This document shows, one piece after another, positions 10,676 to 20,370 of a DNA stretch of 64,000 nucleotides. Positions within the stretch are counted from its first letter, which is position 1, and every line of letters begins with the position of its first letter. The position numbers were made by a program, and so were the translations under genes. The notes beneath the pieces were generated by a model that saw nothing but the letters and a program-made list of their open reading frames with translations, did not search any database and was not told the origin of the DNA. The stretch is from Anastrepha obliqua (taxonomy: Eukaryota; Arthropoda; Insecta; Diptera; Tephritidae), in contig NC_072895.1 of the NCBI RefSeq assembly GCF_027943255.1, positions 25,208,001 through 25,272,000 on the forward strand. Direction: 5' to 3'.

Positions 10676-10914
10676 GTGTGTTCAAAAAGTAAGGGGACTT
10701 TTTATTTTTCGTGAAAAATATTTATTTATTACGTACTTCTATTTTGTCCTCTTCAAAGTAAACCCACTCAGTTACGATACACTTGTGCGAACGTTTCCTT
10801 CAATTCTCGAACCACCTCTGACCAAAACGCGTTTTAGTAGGGTTTGAGCTCATCCAGCGATGGAGGCTGAAGACCACCCTTAACCAACTGATTGGACCTT
10901 ATCAGTGTGGGCTT
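10674..10914 (-). mobile_element. mariner-like 3' end fragment
   Basis: The terminal-like sequence ACGAGGTGTGTTCAAAAAG begins at 10671. On the minus strand the reading PSLDELKPY, FWSEVVRELKETFAQVY and FEEDKIEVRNK resembles the C-terminus of mariner-type transposases (C-terminal ...YFEEDKIEV). A stop lies within it. The fragment is cut at 10914 by LINE 3' end sequence. Confidence 0.4.
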
Positions 10915-11225
10915 CTTCTTCTTAATTGGCGCCATAACCGCTTACGCGATTTTGGCCGAGTTTAACAAAGCGCGCCAGTCGTTTCTTTCTCGAGCTAACC
11001 GGCGCCAATAAAGATCCAGCGGCTACGTTGGCCGGCTCATGTCGTTCGAATGGATACGAACAGTATTCGGTGTGGTACCAGCTGGTGGAAGCAGAGTTAG
11101 AAGAAGGCCTCCTCTGCGTTGGAAAGAACAGGTGGAGAAGGTCTAGGATGAAGAACGACTGGCGCGATTTGTTACACTCGACCAAAATCGAGTAAGCGCT
11201 TTTCGCGTCAAATAAAGAAGAAGAA
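10915..11225 (+). mobile_element. Two LINE 3' ends in inverted order
   Basis: The stretch 10915-10990 is, on the minus strand, the 3' end of an RTE-like LINE (AACGACTGGCGCGC ... GGCGCCAATTAAGAAGAAG). It is followed directly on the plus strand (about 11005-11220) by another copy of the same 3' end, with AAAGATCCAGCGGCTACG, a GRLRRRPPLRWKEQVEKV-like frame and CGTCAAATAAAGAAGAAG. Both end in AAG tails, both are 5'-truncated, and together they form an imperfect inverted repeat. The same family ends at about 4990. Confidence 0.65.
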
Positions 11226-11515
11226 AAATGTTAACGCGCTGCTCTATCGTGTAAAATGTACTTCTGTTTACTTGACAAATCGCAAAGATGAAATAAAAAC
11301 AAGGTACCGTCTATGAATTATTCATTACTGACATCTAAGCGTCACTTTTGAAAGACCCTTTATGAAATTGCGTCAAATTTTCATCAAAATTTGAAACTTT
11401 CGGATCATAAAAAAAAAAAAAAGAAATTGGGTACGCGGTTTCATAACCGATTAAGTTTCAATTTAATAATGAGTTTGAAATGGCTCGAAATTCTCGTTTA
11501 TTTTTGAAAATTTTC
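11226..11515. other. No gene recognised
   Basis: AT-rich sequence without a recognised family. It lies between the AAG tail and the target duplication of the next LINE. Confidence 0.35.
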
Positions 11516-11528
11516 TTCCTGCTTATTT

Positions 11529-12139
11529 AGGTTAGGTTAGGTTATGGTGGTAGTCGGTCTGTACAACCAACTCACTTAGACCTTACAGGCCCGTTGTGAT
11601 ACCACTGTGCTGCACGGGAACCCCATTTACTTTCCTTCGTGAAACCATTTTGTGGCTCTTGTAAAACGTAGAATTGATCCCAACCCCACGCCAGACAGCT
11701 CTGTAAGAGAATTGAAAGAGTGTTTATCTAGACAACGTGCCCTGATTTTAGGTAGGGTTGGTCAATTGCAAAGGAAGTGCTCAACTATTTCTTACTCTTC
11801 CTCATCTCTACAACTTCTGCAATATTCATCGAAGAAAACTCCTAATATCGAGGAATGCCTACCAAATAGCCAATGATCGGTTATACAAGCCACGACCTTT
11901 GAGATATCATCTCTTAAGAGACTAAGCAATTCCCAAGCCCTTTTTTTGTTTATTTGCGGCCATAGTAGCCTAGCTGTTCCACATGTATCCTCCTCTTTCC
12001 ATGACCTATTGGCCTCTTGGGTAATTTTGTTTTTTATTATTAATTTGCTCGTGGCCAAAGGTATTCCAATAGTACATACTTTTATCACTGAGCAGTTGAA
12101 GAGCAGTACCTTTCCTGGCTAGCTCATCGGCTTTACAAT
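11529..12139 (-). mobile_element. LINE (RNase H/CCHC C-terminus), 5'-truncated, with TSD
   Basis: A 13-bp direct repeat TTCCTGCTTATTT flanks the insertion (11516-11528 and 12140-12152), a clear target-site duplication. Read on the minus strand, the element starts inside the end of RNase H (CKADELARKGT) and continues with LATSKLIIKNKI, TARLLWPQIN and ITDHWLFGRHS. It then has the zinc-knuckle-like EYCRSCRDEEE at the C-terminus of R1/I-like LINE ORF2, followed by 3' UTR. The 3' tail reads AACCTAACCTAACCT on the sense strand (plus-strand GGTTAGG at 11529-11542). Protein frame breaks follow the CCHC region. This is a typical dead-on-arrival retrotransposed copy. Confidence 0.85.
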
Positions 12140-12445
12140 TTCCTGCTTATTTTCTCCATATAAGAAAAAATCTCGTGTATTTGTCGCTGCGATAATTTTG
12201 CTCATTTACAAAGCTATTCAGCTGGAAGTGAAGGGCGAAGCGCTTTATGGCACTAATTTTGAGCATAAATTTCTATGATTGGTAAACATCGAGCGTATCG
12301 TAATTTGCGACAGAACATTGAATGGAAATGCAAAAAAAAATTTATCTAAGGGGTTAGTCGGTTCGAAAGATAAAGGCGCTGAAAGATCTGTACGTCTAAA
12401 AAATACTCGTTATTTTTATTCTTGCAAGTCCTTATACGAGGCGTG

Positions 12446-12600
12446 TTTTTGACGTGATAACGTCTTATAATTCGATTTAACAGGCTGCACGCACGAAAAA
12501 ATGTGTCGTTACCTTGCTCATTAGTGTTACCTTGCTCATTGCCGTTACCTTGCTCATATGTCGTTACCTTGCTCATTGCCGTTACCTTGAATCGAAATTT
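12446..12600 (+). repeat. 18-bp tandem repeats in a dispersed element end
   Basis: TTTTGACGTGATAACGTC (12448) is followed by about 45 bp of unique sequence and then four to five units of GTTACCTTGCTCATTGCC (variants ATTAGT, ATATGTC). The same block occurs inverted at 29045-29167 with almost identical sequence, so it is the end of a dispersed, probably Helentron-like or other non-autonomous element. It codes for nothing convincing. Confidence 0.65.
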
Positions 12601-13265
12601 TTTTTCTTCACTCATCTTATAGTAAATCATTTCAAGAATGTTGTGTCAAAATTTTAAGTGGATCGGAGCAGAACTCTCAAAGTTATAGCCTTTGTAGGCA
12701 CTCTACCTCGAATGCGGAGCATCGATAATTTCTCAGAGTCATTTTTTCAAACGCGTTTTTCCCGAAACGACTTCTTAAAAGTCGGTGCCAATCACAACTC
12801 CGAAACTATTCAACCGATTCTTTTCAAATTTGGCACACGTTTTCTAAATCAAAAATACCTCCCCCCTACACTGTTTTTTTTTTATTTTTTTTTTTTAAGG
12901 TTGTTTTTCACTTACAAATATGGCGAAATTTTTCGCCAAAAACGCTCGTTTTACGTTTTTTTGCCACCAAAACTACAAAAATGAAAAAAAAAAATTTTAT
13001 TAATGTAGGGGGGGAGCATTACGTCATACTTTAACTGAAAAATTCGACTTTTTTCGTTTCAGATGATTCTACGACGAATGCCGATTGGCACCGCAGAGCA
13101 CCTCTCGAAAAACATATCTCCAAAAAAACTCTGTCATGGGCTTATTTGTCAATATTTTATTATTAATATTTTTTAAAAACTTATTGAAAAGATGTACAAT
13201 AACATGCAACTGATTTTATTAAAGTATCTTAAGCCATATTTCTGTAAAAAATTCAAAAAAAAAGT
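12601..13265. other. Old non-coding repeat-like DNA
   Basis: Rich in T-runs, with phrases such as CAACCGATTCTTTTCAAATT that look like non-autonomous repeat filler. No gene recognised. Confidence 0.35.
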
Positions 13266-13722
13266 GTTTTTTTTTAGCGCTAAACCCTACATTAAATCGC
13301 TTGTTCTCTTTCACTTAACAGTCCACTTTTTGAATCAGTTCGTCGGTAATGACTCAAGGTCTCCCTCTTCGTTCTTCATTACGAATGTTTGTGCGGCCAT
13401 CTTTCAAGGCCCTAACCTATTTCCGCACCATCTCATCACTTATAATGTTTTCACCATACACTTCACTGATTTGGTGATGAATGTCAACTGATATGACGCC
13501 TTGAGCACAGAGAAACTGTATTACAGCACGCACTTCGCAGTCGGCAGGATTCTCAATAGGTGGAGGCATTTTAAAATCACCCAAACAGATGTTTTCCCTA
13601 TACCTTAAATTTATAACAAACAGTGAAGACCTTTATCCAAATACTGACTTAAATCTCCATTTGGAAATTTTTGACGTCCTCAATATTTGAGACATATTAA
13701 TGATATTCATACACCCACCCTG
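13266..13722 (-). pseudogene. mariner N-terminal fragment with 5' TIR
   Basis: On the minus strand the end CAGGGTGGGTGTATG starts at 13722 with TA outside it. ATG at about 13571 begins MPPPIENPADCEVRAVI, a well-known start among insect mariner transposases. It continues HHQISEVYGENIISDEMVRK, a stop, ALKDGRTNIRNEERRGRP, a stop and ITDELIQKV. Only the first HTH and linker remain; the copy is truncated near 13266 before the catalytic core. Confidence 0.8.
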
Positions 13723-13724
13723 TA

Positions 13725-14990
13725 TGCTCACTCACCTATTGCGCACGTGAGCCACATCGAATTGCTGCTGCAAGACTGCCACTAATCAGTGAATGTTCGG
13801 CGGCATGTCGACTGTTGCGCACGGGTCAATGGGGTGGTGCAGTGCGACGTGGTGCCTCGACTCCATGGCTTAAGCGACGGTGTGACTCATTTGCAGCATA
13901 ACACTGCAATTCAATCATGCACACACATACACATACAAATGTGCATAAACCTGTATTCATTTCAATAGCCGCAGAATGCACTGGGATTGTTTTTGCATGA
14001 AAATCGGAAAGTCCTCAGCGAACACACACTTCAACCGCCATCTACGCCAAGCCAGCCGGAGCATTACCGACAAATCAAGCAAATGTATTATGCGGTGTGC
14101 ACGGCAGGCAATAATGCATTTGTTGCACGAACGGACACATTCAGATAGACAGTGTGGTGGAGCTCACTGAGTGGTCGGAAAATGGTGTTGGTCATTGTGC
14201 AGCAGTGGCAATGACGTTGTCGAAAATCGTGCGCGCCGTTACCAATAAAGCCACAGTCACCAATTCTGTTGCTCCAATGGCTCTGACCAAAACGTCAGCC
14301 AGTGGATTGTTGTGGAGTGTTGTGTTTCATTTCGAGTGCCAAGGGCCAGTTTTGGGCGGATTGACCTGGTCGCCCAGCCAAAGCGATTTTCGTGATTGCT
14401 GATTGTGGCGGTTGTCTATTTGGTTCGTATGCATGCCGGTTGTTCGTTTTTTGCTCTGCAAGATCAAAAAAAAAAAAAACAAAAAAACGTGCTGACAATG
14501 AAATCTTTTGTGCGCGCAGCAGAATGTAGAGGAACTACAAATTTACTATTATTTAGAGGCAATAAAAAAGTGATTGGTACTTCATTTTCTATTTAATTTT
14601 CGTGCTCTATTTTCGATTTGTACTTTTCGTAGTTGACGTGGCCGCACTAAACGAATAAATAGGCTAAGCATTTATGAAAACGGTGGATGGTTCCATATTT
14701 GAAGTCCACGTAAGTGGTAAACGTCACTCATCGCAATTCACTCGGGAGTGGACAGAATGACTCGTCTACGTATGGTTCAAGCAGCTCACAACTTCCGGGC
14801 TTAGCCCAAGTATCCACTGGGTGGCTTTGGAACACCTGTCCGAGAGCGAACTAATATGAGAAGACGAAGCATCCCAGGATAGCTGGTTGTGTGCTGAGTT
14901 TGGGACCCCCCACGTTAAAATCAACAAATTCCACATATGGAGTGACCACAGTTGTAAACCGACTCCGCACGGCAATTTTACACTTTATAA
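13725..14990. other. No gene recognised
   Basis: GC content is locally higher (13740-14420), yet no protein family, splice structure or RNA gene could be supported. Short open frames here have no motifs. Confidence 0.35.
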
Positions 14991-14992
14991 TA

Positions 14993-16296
14993 CAGGGCCA
15001 GGCACTCGAAGTATAACCAACTTCAGACCGCTCCCACAGATGATGCACGGGCCTCAGCTGTCTGTTAGTTGGCTAAATGACAGTCCAGAGTATTGTTTAC
15101 AAGCGCCCGAAAGCATTTTGCCGAGAGTAAACGCCAAAAAAGAAAATCAGTAATGGATTTCAAACGTAAAAGTGTGATTGCCTTAGATTCGGCTGGAAAA
15201 TCAAAACCAGCGATTGTTCGTGAGCTCAAGCACCTTGAAGTAAATAAAGTTTTTGCTTATCGCACCATTACTCGTTACACGGAGACTGGCAGCATCGCGA
15301 AACGTCATCATGGTGGTCATCAAAAGACTGCAACGTCACGTGGAATGGTGAATGGTTCAAAAAGTGAAGCAGCGACTGGAGCAAAATCCCCGATGAAGTG
15401 TCAATCAAATGGCGAAGGAACTGAAAATATCTGACCGTAGCATCCGCCGCATACTGAATAATTATCTCAAAGCCAAGCCTTACAAGATCCAAAAGGCGCA
15501 TGATCGCACACCAAAGCAGCAACAAGTCAGACTTGATAGTTGCTTCGCTTGGCCGAGAGCGGTCAATTTCCGAACATTCTATAATATTTTCTGACGAAAT
15601 TTTTTTTTCAAATTGAGCAATTCGTTAACTCCCAAAACTATATAGTCTATTTGACTGACCGTTCCTACGAGAATTTGAATCATCGATTGGCCACCAGGAG
15701 GCAGCACCCGTCACAGGTAATGGCTTGGCCCGCTGTAACCGCAGATGTTTTTTCATCGAGCCTGGCGTCAAAGTAAATGCGAAATAATATTGGGGAAAGT
15801 ATTCTGGAGGTTGTTTTAAAGCCGTGGACGGATAAACACTTCGGTGGCAGACCATGGACGTTTCAACAGGACTCGGCATCGCCTCACAAAGCTCGAGTGA
15901 ACCAAGAATGGCTAAAAAAAACGTTCCGAGCTTCATAACGTCCACGCAATGACTCTCAAATTCACCAGATGCGAATTCGATGGATTATTCTTTTGGAGCC
16001 ATTTTGAAGAGCAAAGACCGAACTTAAAGATTCACCAGTCTCGAGGCGCTGAAAAAAGCCATTGTAAGCGCGTGGGGCAAAAAAACCTGCAAGTCACGTT
16101 CGGGAAGCTTGCGTATCATTTCTCGACTGTCTCAAGGCCATAGTCAAGGCAAAAGGTGGTTATATCGAGCAAAAGTAAATTGATTCTTAATTTTGTATTA
16201 TTTTCACACATTTTTTACTTTGAATTAAATAAAAGTAATTTTCGAAACTAAATTTATGGCCTTTTTAATTGGTTACACTTCGAGTGCCGGACCCTG
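14993..16296 (+). mobile_element. maT-type (DD37D) element, complete ends
   Basis: TIRs CAGGGCCAGGCACTCGAAGT (left) and the inverted form of CAGGGTCCGGCACTCGAAGT (right, ending 16296) are flanked by TA (14991-14992, 16297-16298). The element is 1304 bp, the expected full length for this superfamily. A second, truncated copy of its right end lies on the minus strand at 42327. The family call follows the counted spacing of the last two Asp residues given under the transposase. Confidence 0.9.
15153..16178 (+). pseudogene. maT-type transposase, multiply broken
   Basis: The ATG at 15153 opens MDFKRKSVIALDSAGKSKPA with an HTH (AIVRELKHLEVNKVFAYRTI, TRYTETGSIAKRHHGGH). Frame changes follow near 15340 and the second HTH block reads MAKELKISDRSIRRIL. 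The catalytic pieces are FSDEIFF (first Asp, near 15590), FQQDSASPHKARVNQEW (second Asp, near 15870) and SPDANSMDYSF (third Asp, near 15965). Family members of this kind have 37 residues between the last two Asp residues; here a frameshift and a stop interrupt that stretch. Several stops (for example in the D1-D2 region) make it non-functional. Confidence 0.8.
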
Positions 16297-16298
16297 TA

Positions 16299-17124
16299 TA
16301 TGTGAACCTATTACAAGGCTATTAAAGCGCGACGAGATCGATTGTATAGATTATTTCGAACAATTTCAGAGCTACAAACAGATTTGCTCTTTATGTGACA
16401 ACAATAATCATCGTATTCCTCTATAGAGGAATGCAGGCTATATAACACTTCGTTATTTGTTAAAATATAATACAAATCATGAGAGTTATTGTTCCTCTTT
16501 TTTAAATAAAATTAAAACTAAGCAACTTGCATTAATATTACTTGGAAAAAGTATTACTAGACTTGTGAAGGTAAATATTATTTTTTTATCTTCTTATCAA
16601 CTTATCAGTCACCCAAATATCTATGCTGCTACTTGGATATGTATGTATGTATGTATGTATGTGGCTGTGTACATTTATTATGATAAGGACACATGTGATA
16701 AGATACGTGCATATTTCACTAATTTTTCGTTGGAAAATAAAAATGAGAGAGTCCAAAAACCTTGCAACAACCAGAGTTTCAAAGCAAGGGAGTAAGGGGA
16801 CTAACAAAAGTTCGGTAAGTCGATAGTATTTTAATTTTTTTTGAAATATTTTAAATTGCCATTCGATTTTTTATAGTCTTACGATGTTTCGTTTAAAGTT
16901 TCAGAAAAATCAGTTTGAATGGATACGAGAAAACGCAAAAGAAGTTATGCAATGTCAGTTGAAATTCAGACCAGATGCAGCAGAAAATTCGTTATTCAAC
17001 AATTTACGGCCTGCGACTTCAACTCAAGCCTGTGCAAATTTTTAATGAGTTCCAAACTACAATTAAAATTGACACTCTATCTTTTGGGACTATTCCTAAG
17101 TAGTATTAAAGATTCCACACTGGA
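16299..17124. other. Intergenic with (TATG)n
   Basis: A (TATG)n tract lies at 16638-16662. ATTCCTCTATAGAGGAAT near 16414 is a perfect 18-bp palindrome. No gene recognised. Confidence 0.4.
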
Positions 17125-17344
17125 CTTTTTTCTGTGGAGGACGCGTTCCCAGAAGGACAGCCAAAAGCGTCGCCCAACGAGTTAAACGTGGCCCTGGTGA
17201 AGCGAAAAATTAACAGAGAATGACACAGAAAATGAAATGTAGTGAGTTGGGGTTGACTGCTAATGATAATGATTTGCAATACACAAAGAAATATGTTCGA
17301 TGGGTTCCACGCATTTTGAATCAGAGCCAAAAAGAAAAAGAAAT

Positions 17345-17650
17345 AAATTTTGTTAAGTGTTTGGCCAAGCTTCTCCTCCAATTTGTGGTGTGGATCTTGA
17401 TGTTGTCACACAAATGGAGGTTAGATCGCGTTTCAATAGTTTAAGCCGACTTCAAATGGCAGATATTTTTAATGAGAAACTTTTTTACATGGCAGAAATA
17501 CAGTCGGAGGTTTGCCATTTGCTTGCTGTGGCATGGCTATTAAAAAACTGTTTCTTTTGGTGTTTCACGGAAATTCAAACCTACGTTCTCCGTATGGTAG
17601 TCACGCACCAACCCATATGGCTACGGCGGTCGCTAAAAATAAGTAAGAGT
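17345..17650 (-). mobile_element. tRNA-derived SINE, copy 1
   Basis: On the minus strand the head reads GCCGCCGTAGCCATATGGG, with an A-box-like TAGCCATATGGG and a B-box-like GGTTTGAATTTCC about 40 bp later. The body shares GGCAAACCTCCGA, TGCCATGTAAAAA and CACCACAAATTGGAGGAGAA with copies at 44808 and 60048. The 3' end here lacks the GCGCCAATTA tail. It depends on a LINE for movement. Confidence 0.8.
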
Positions 17651-17701
17651 AAATTTTGCTCAAAATTTTTTCCGAAAGTTTGAAAACAAAGAAAGTTAAT
17701 A

Positions 17702-18598
17702 CAGGGTGGGCCATGTAAAATTTGCTTTTTGAATCTGCTATAAAAAAAAACTAATCAATATTTTTTAAACTTTTTTTCTTATTTTGAAGACTGAACATTG
17801 TCATTTATGAATGAAAAATAATATCGTTCAAATGACTGCCACGACTGGCTTTACAGTAGGCCATTCGATCAACCCAATTTTTAAGCACATTTTCGATTGT
17901 TTGGGCTCCAATTTCATGAATGGCAACTTCGATTTCATGTTTTAAAGCATCAATCGTCTCTGAATGGTACGCATAGCATTTGTCCTTAACGGCTCCCCAC
18001 AAAAAATAGTCCAACGGGCTTAAATCACAGCTCCGAGGCGGCCAATTGATATCGGAATTTCGGCTGATTATTCGATTTTCAAAAACGGTAGCCAAAAGTT
18101 CGAGTGTAACTTTGGCAGTGTCACAAGTTACACCGTCCTTTTGAAACCAAATGTCGCCCATGTCATCCTTTTAAATTTTTGGAAACAACTCGTTGAGCAT
18201 GTCACGGTAACGCTCGCCATTTACTATAACCGCGACTCCTCGCTCATTTTCGAAAAAAAATGGCCCGATAATGCCGCCAGACCAAAAACCGCACCAAATA
18301 GTGACTCGTTGTGAATGTATTTGCTTCTCTACAGTAACGTGTGGATTTTCTGAGCCCCAAAGCCGACAATTTCGCTTTTTGACGTAGCCACCGATGTGAA
18401 AATCAGAAAAGAAGAAGAAGAATCACTACTTTGGAAACAGGTTTTCAATATTTCCCAATTTTGTTCAAGCGTATAGCGTCCCATTTCGTAAATGTCAAAC
18501 CTTTAAGTAAATTATGAATACATTTGACATGTCATTTGTGTTACCATTCTAAAAAAAATAGATGGTTCAAAAAGCAAACGCTATATGGCCCACCCTAT
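17702..18598 (-). mobile_element. mariner-like DD41D (rosa-type) element, internally deleted
   Basis: The TIR AGGGTGGGCCATGTAAAATT at 17703 is matched by inverted GGCCCACCCT at 18587-18596, with TA at the flanks. On the minus strand the coding part begins MGRYTLEQNWEILKTC (near 18524). It jumps by a deletion that removes most of the HTH region and damages the first Asp block, then reads GGYVKKRNCRLWGSENP, TIWCGFWSGGIIGPFFFE and VNGERYRDMLNELFP. Next come DIWFQKDGVTCDTAKV (second Asp) and RSCDLSPLDYFLWG (third Asp). I count 41 residues between Asp 2 and Asp 3, the DD41D signature of the rosa family. The last 118 residues are open (18161-17805). Confidence 0.85.
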
Positions 18599-19075
18599 AG
18601 TTTAGTTTTTAAGTATGACCCGGAAACTAAATAGTAAATAGTCCATGGTATGGAACCCAAAAGTAGCCAATCCACCTGTGCAAGCCAAGCAGCAAATGTC
18701 AGCAACAAAAGTGATGATTTCGGTTTGTGTCACTAGAGCAAAACTAGTTTCTTCTCAGACAGTAAAAAAGTGTTCAAAAATTGGCTTGAAAATAGGAAAA
18801 ACAAAGAACTGCGTCGTAACTTCTTACACGATGATAATGCGCCAGCTCCCACTGCTGAACTCATATGTAACTTTGTTGCGCTTTTTGGCATTGAATAAAA
18901 TTCGTCGTCGCCATATTCTCCGGATTTAATGCCTGGTTATTTCCAAGAATCAACAAAAATTTGAGAAGGACAGCCTTTGGTAGCACTGAAGAGATAGTAA
19001 ACGCGGTTAATGCGAAGCTTAAGAAGCTACAAAAATGCGATTTCGAGGAATGTTTTCAACAGTGGATTTCTTATT

Positions 19076-19430
19076 CTTCTTCTTAGCATCACAGTCCTTG
19101 GTGAATCATTGTTTTATTCACAAATTTGCTCGATCTGTCTCTATCTAAGGCTACTTCCTTCCACCGCTGCACGTTTGGCTTTTCAACGCCCACTTTCACG
19201 TCTTCGAGCCATCTCTTTCTGGGGCTTCCTCGTCTACGGCCTCCAACAGGGCGTAATTCAATTGCCTTTCGTTGTTCCTTCCTTTTCGTTGTTCTTTCCT
19301 TGGTCACGTGTCCGAGCCATCTTATTCTCAGAGATTTTATAAATCTTATTACAGTTTCGTTTTTTGCTAATAGTTCTAGCTCATGATTAAATCTAATTCG
19401 ATAGGTACCGTCTTCCACTCTTAAAGGTTC
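19076..19430 (-). pseudogene. RTE-like LINE ORF2 C-terminus with AAG tail
   Basis: On the minus strand 19418-19089 is open: YRIRFNHELELLAKNETV, RFIKSLRIRWLGHVTK, RRGSPRKRWLEDVKVGV and WKEVALDRDRSSKF, the conserved LINE C-terminal block order. After the stop comes TGCTAAGAAGAAGAATAAG, an AAG-type 3' tail. It is 5'-truncated. Confidence 0.8.
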
Positions 19431-19797
19431 ATATATTTTTCACATTTTCATTTTGCTATATGCTCCATCTTTAAGCAAATGCTCGTATCTTAAAAACGAC
19501 TTAAGCAAACATGAAGGAAATTTGGTAGGGAGAAATTGACTTAAAACTACGTTTTAGTGAGCACCTAACATATCTGCCCATTAAATCCTCTTTGCTTTCA
19601 GCCGTATATGTTTGTATGATGATTGAACACGCATATTAGGGCGAGTTAAATTTAATCTCTACTTTTTTTCAAAAGGTTCATGAAAGCATAGTTCTAAAAT
19701 GGATTTCGAGCCTAGTTATTTTTTTTTTTCGAAGAAAATATAATATAAATAATGACCCTCGTAAAGAATGGAGGAGTGCTTAGATGATTTGTAATAC
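19431..19797. other. No gene recognised
   Basis: AT-rich sequence; nothing supported. Confidence 0.35.
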
Positions 19798-19798
19798 A

Positions 19799-20368
19799 GG
19801 TTAGGTTAACCTGGCTGGCTGAAAGCCATCACATGGACCTATTGGTCCTTAGTGGTACCAGATGGAGCTTGACTCTTACGTTTCCTTGCAGAAGGCTTCT
19901 TGTAATAAGCCTGCGTCTTTTGCGAATCTAAGTAAGCTCGGAAGCTCTAACCCCGAGGTACATTCTAACCTCTCATATTGTAGAGCTCCTACACATTTCA
20001 TTCGGGTTCTAGCTAATGTAGGGTAAGAACATAGAAGGTGTTCAGAGTTGAATGTGGGTGCCGTTAACAAATTGTGGCATGTCAGTATACCTACGATAGT
20101 TCTTCTTTTCTTTCTAGACAAGGCTAGGAAGAATCTGGCATATTTATCTCATTCTGTGTACACATGACTTTCGCTAGTGGCTAGATTATTTCACCTCCTG
20201 TCTACCCGTGTTTTCATGTCCGCAAGGACGTCATATCGTATTTAAAGGTTTCAGTATATCGGTTTCTTGTTCGAATAGTATGTAAACAGCGCTTTTGGCA
20301 ATCTCATCTAGTACAATTTCGTTTCCTGCAATGACCTTATGTCCGGGTACTCAATAGGTGTGTCTGTA
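19799..20368 (-). pseudogene. LINE (RNase H to C-terminus), 3' (AACCT) tail
   Basis: Reading the minus strand from 20360: VPGHKVIAGNEIVLDEIA, the RNase H end (the Trp before Val is now a stop), then RKKRRTIVGILTCHNLL, EHLLCSYPTLARTRMKC and SLLRFAKDAGLLQEAF before a stop at 19876. Compared with the copy at 43580, the Cys-rich knuckle (CRFC) is deleted. The 3' end ends GGTTAACCTAACC on the sense strand. The adjacent mariner at 20371 appears to have inserted into this LINE. Confidence 0.75.
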
Positions 20369-20370
20369 TA

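Larger units (their letters stand above)
17125..19075 (+). pseudogene. Old mariner split by two later insertions
   Basis: The N-terminal linker motif VEDAFPEGQPKASPNEL (17133-17183) and, 1.4 kb later, KYDPETK (near 18612), FLHDDNAPAPTAE (near 18822), PYSPDLMPG (near 18912) and EEIVNAVNAKLKKLQKCDFE (near 18990) look like one plus-strand mariner transposase. The gap is filled by a SINE (17345-17650) and a DD41D mariner (17702-18598). The histidine after the second Asp block is Pro and the third catalytic Asp is lost, with many stops, so this is the older host of the nest. Confidence 0.5.

Noticed and set aside
11529..11545. Interstitial telomere repeat
   Set aside because: Only two to three TTAGG units, located exactly at the 3' ends of LINE copies; they are LINE tails rather than telomeric DNA.
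12510..12590. Short regular repeats that could suggest a CRISPR-like array
   Set aside because: Units of about 18 bp are directly adjacent with no variable spacers, and the block is part of a dispersed eukaryotic element repeated at 29045.
13192..13491. 99-residue plus-strand open frame
   Set aside because: It is the antisense shadow of the minus-strand mariner N-terminus at 13266-13571.
16586..16826. Overlapping open frames rich in Tyr, Met, Cys and Val
   Set aside because: They are translations of the (TATG)n microsatellite; similar artefacts occur at 6514, 28330, 56293 and 60423.
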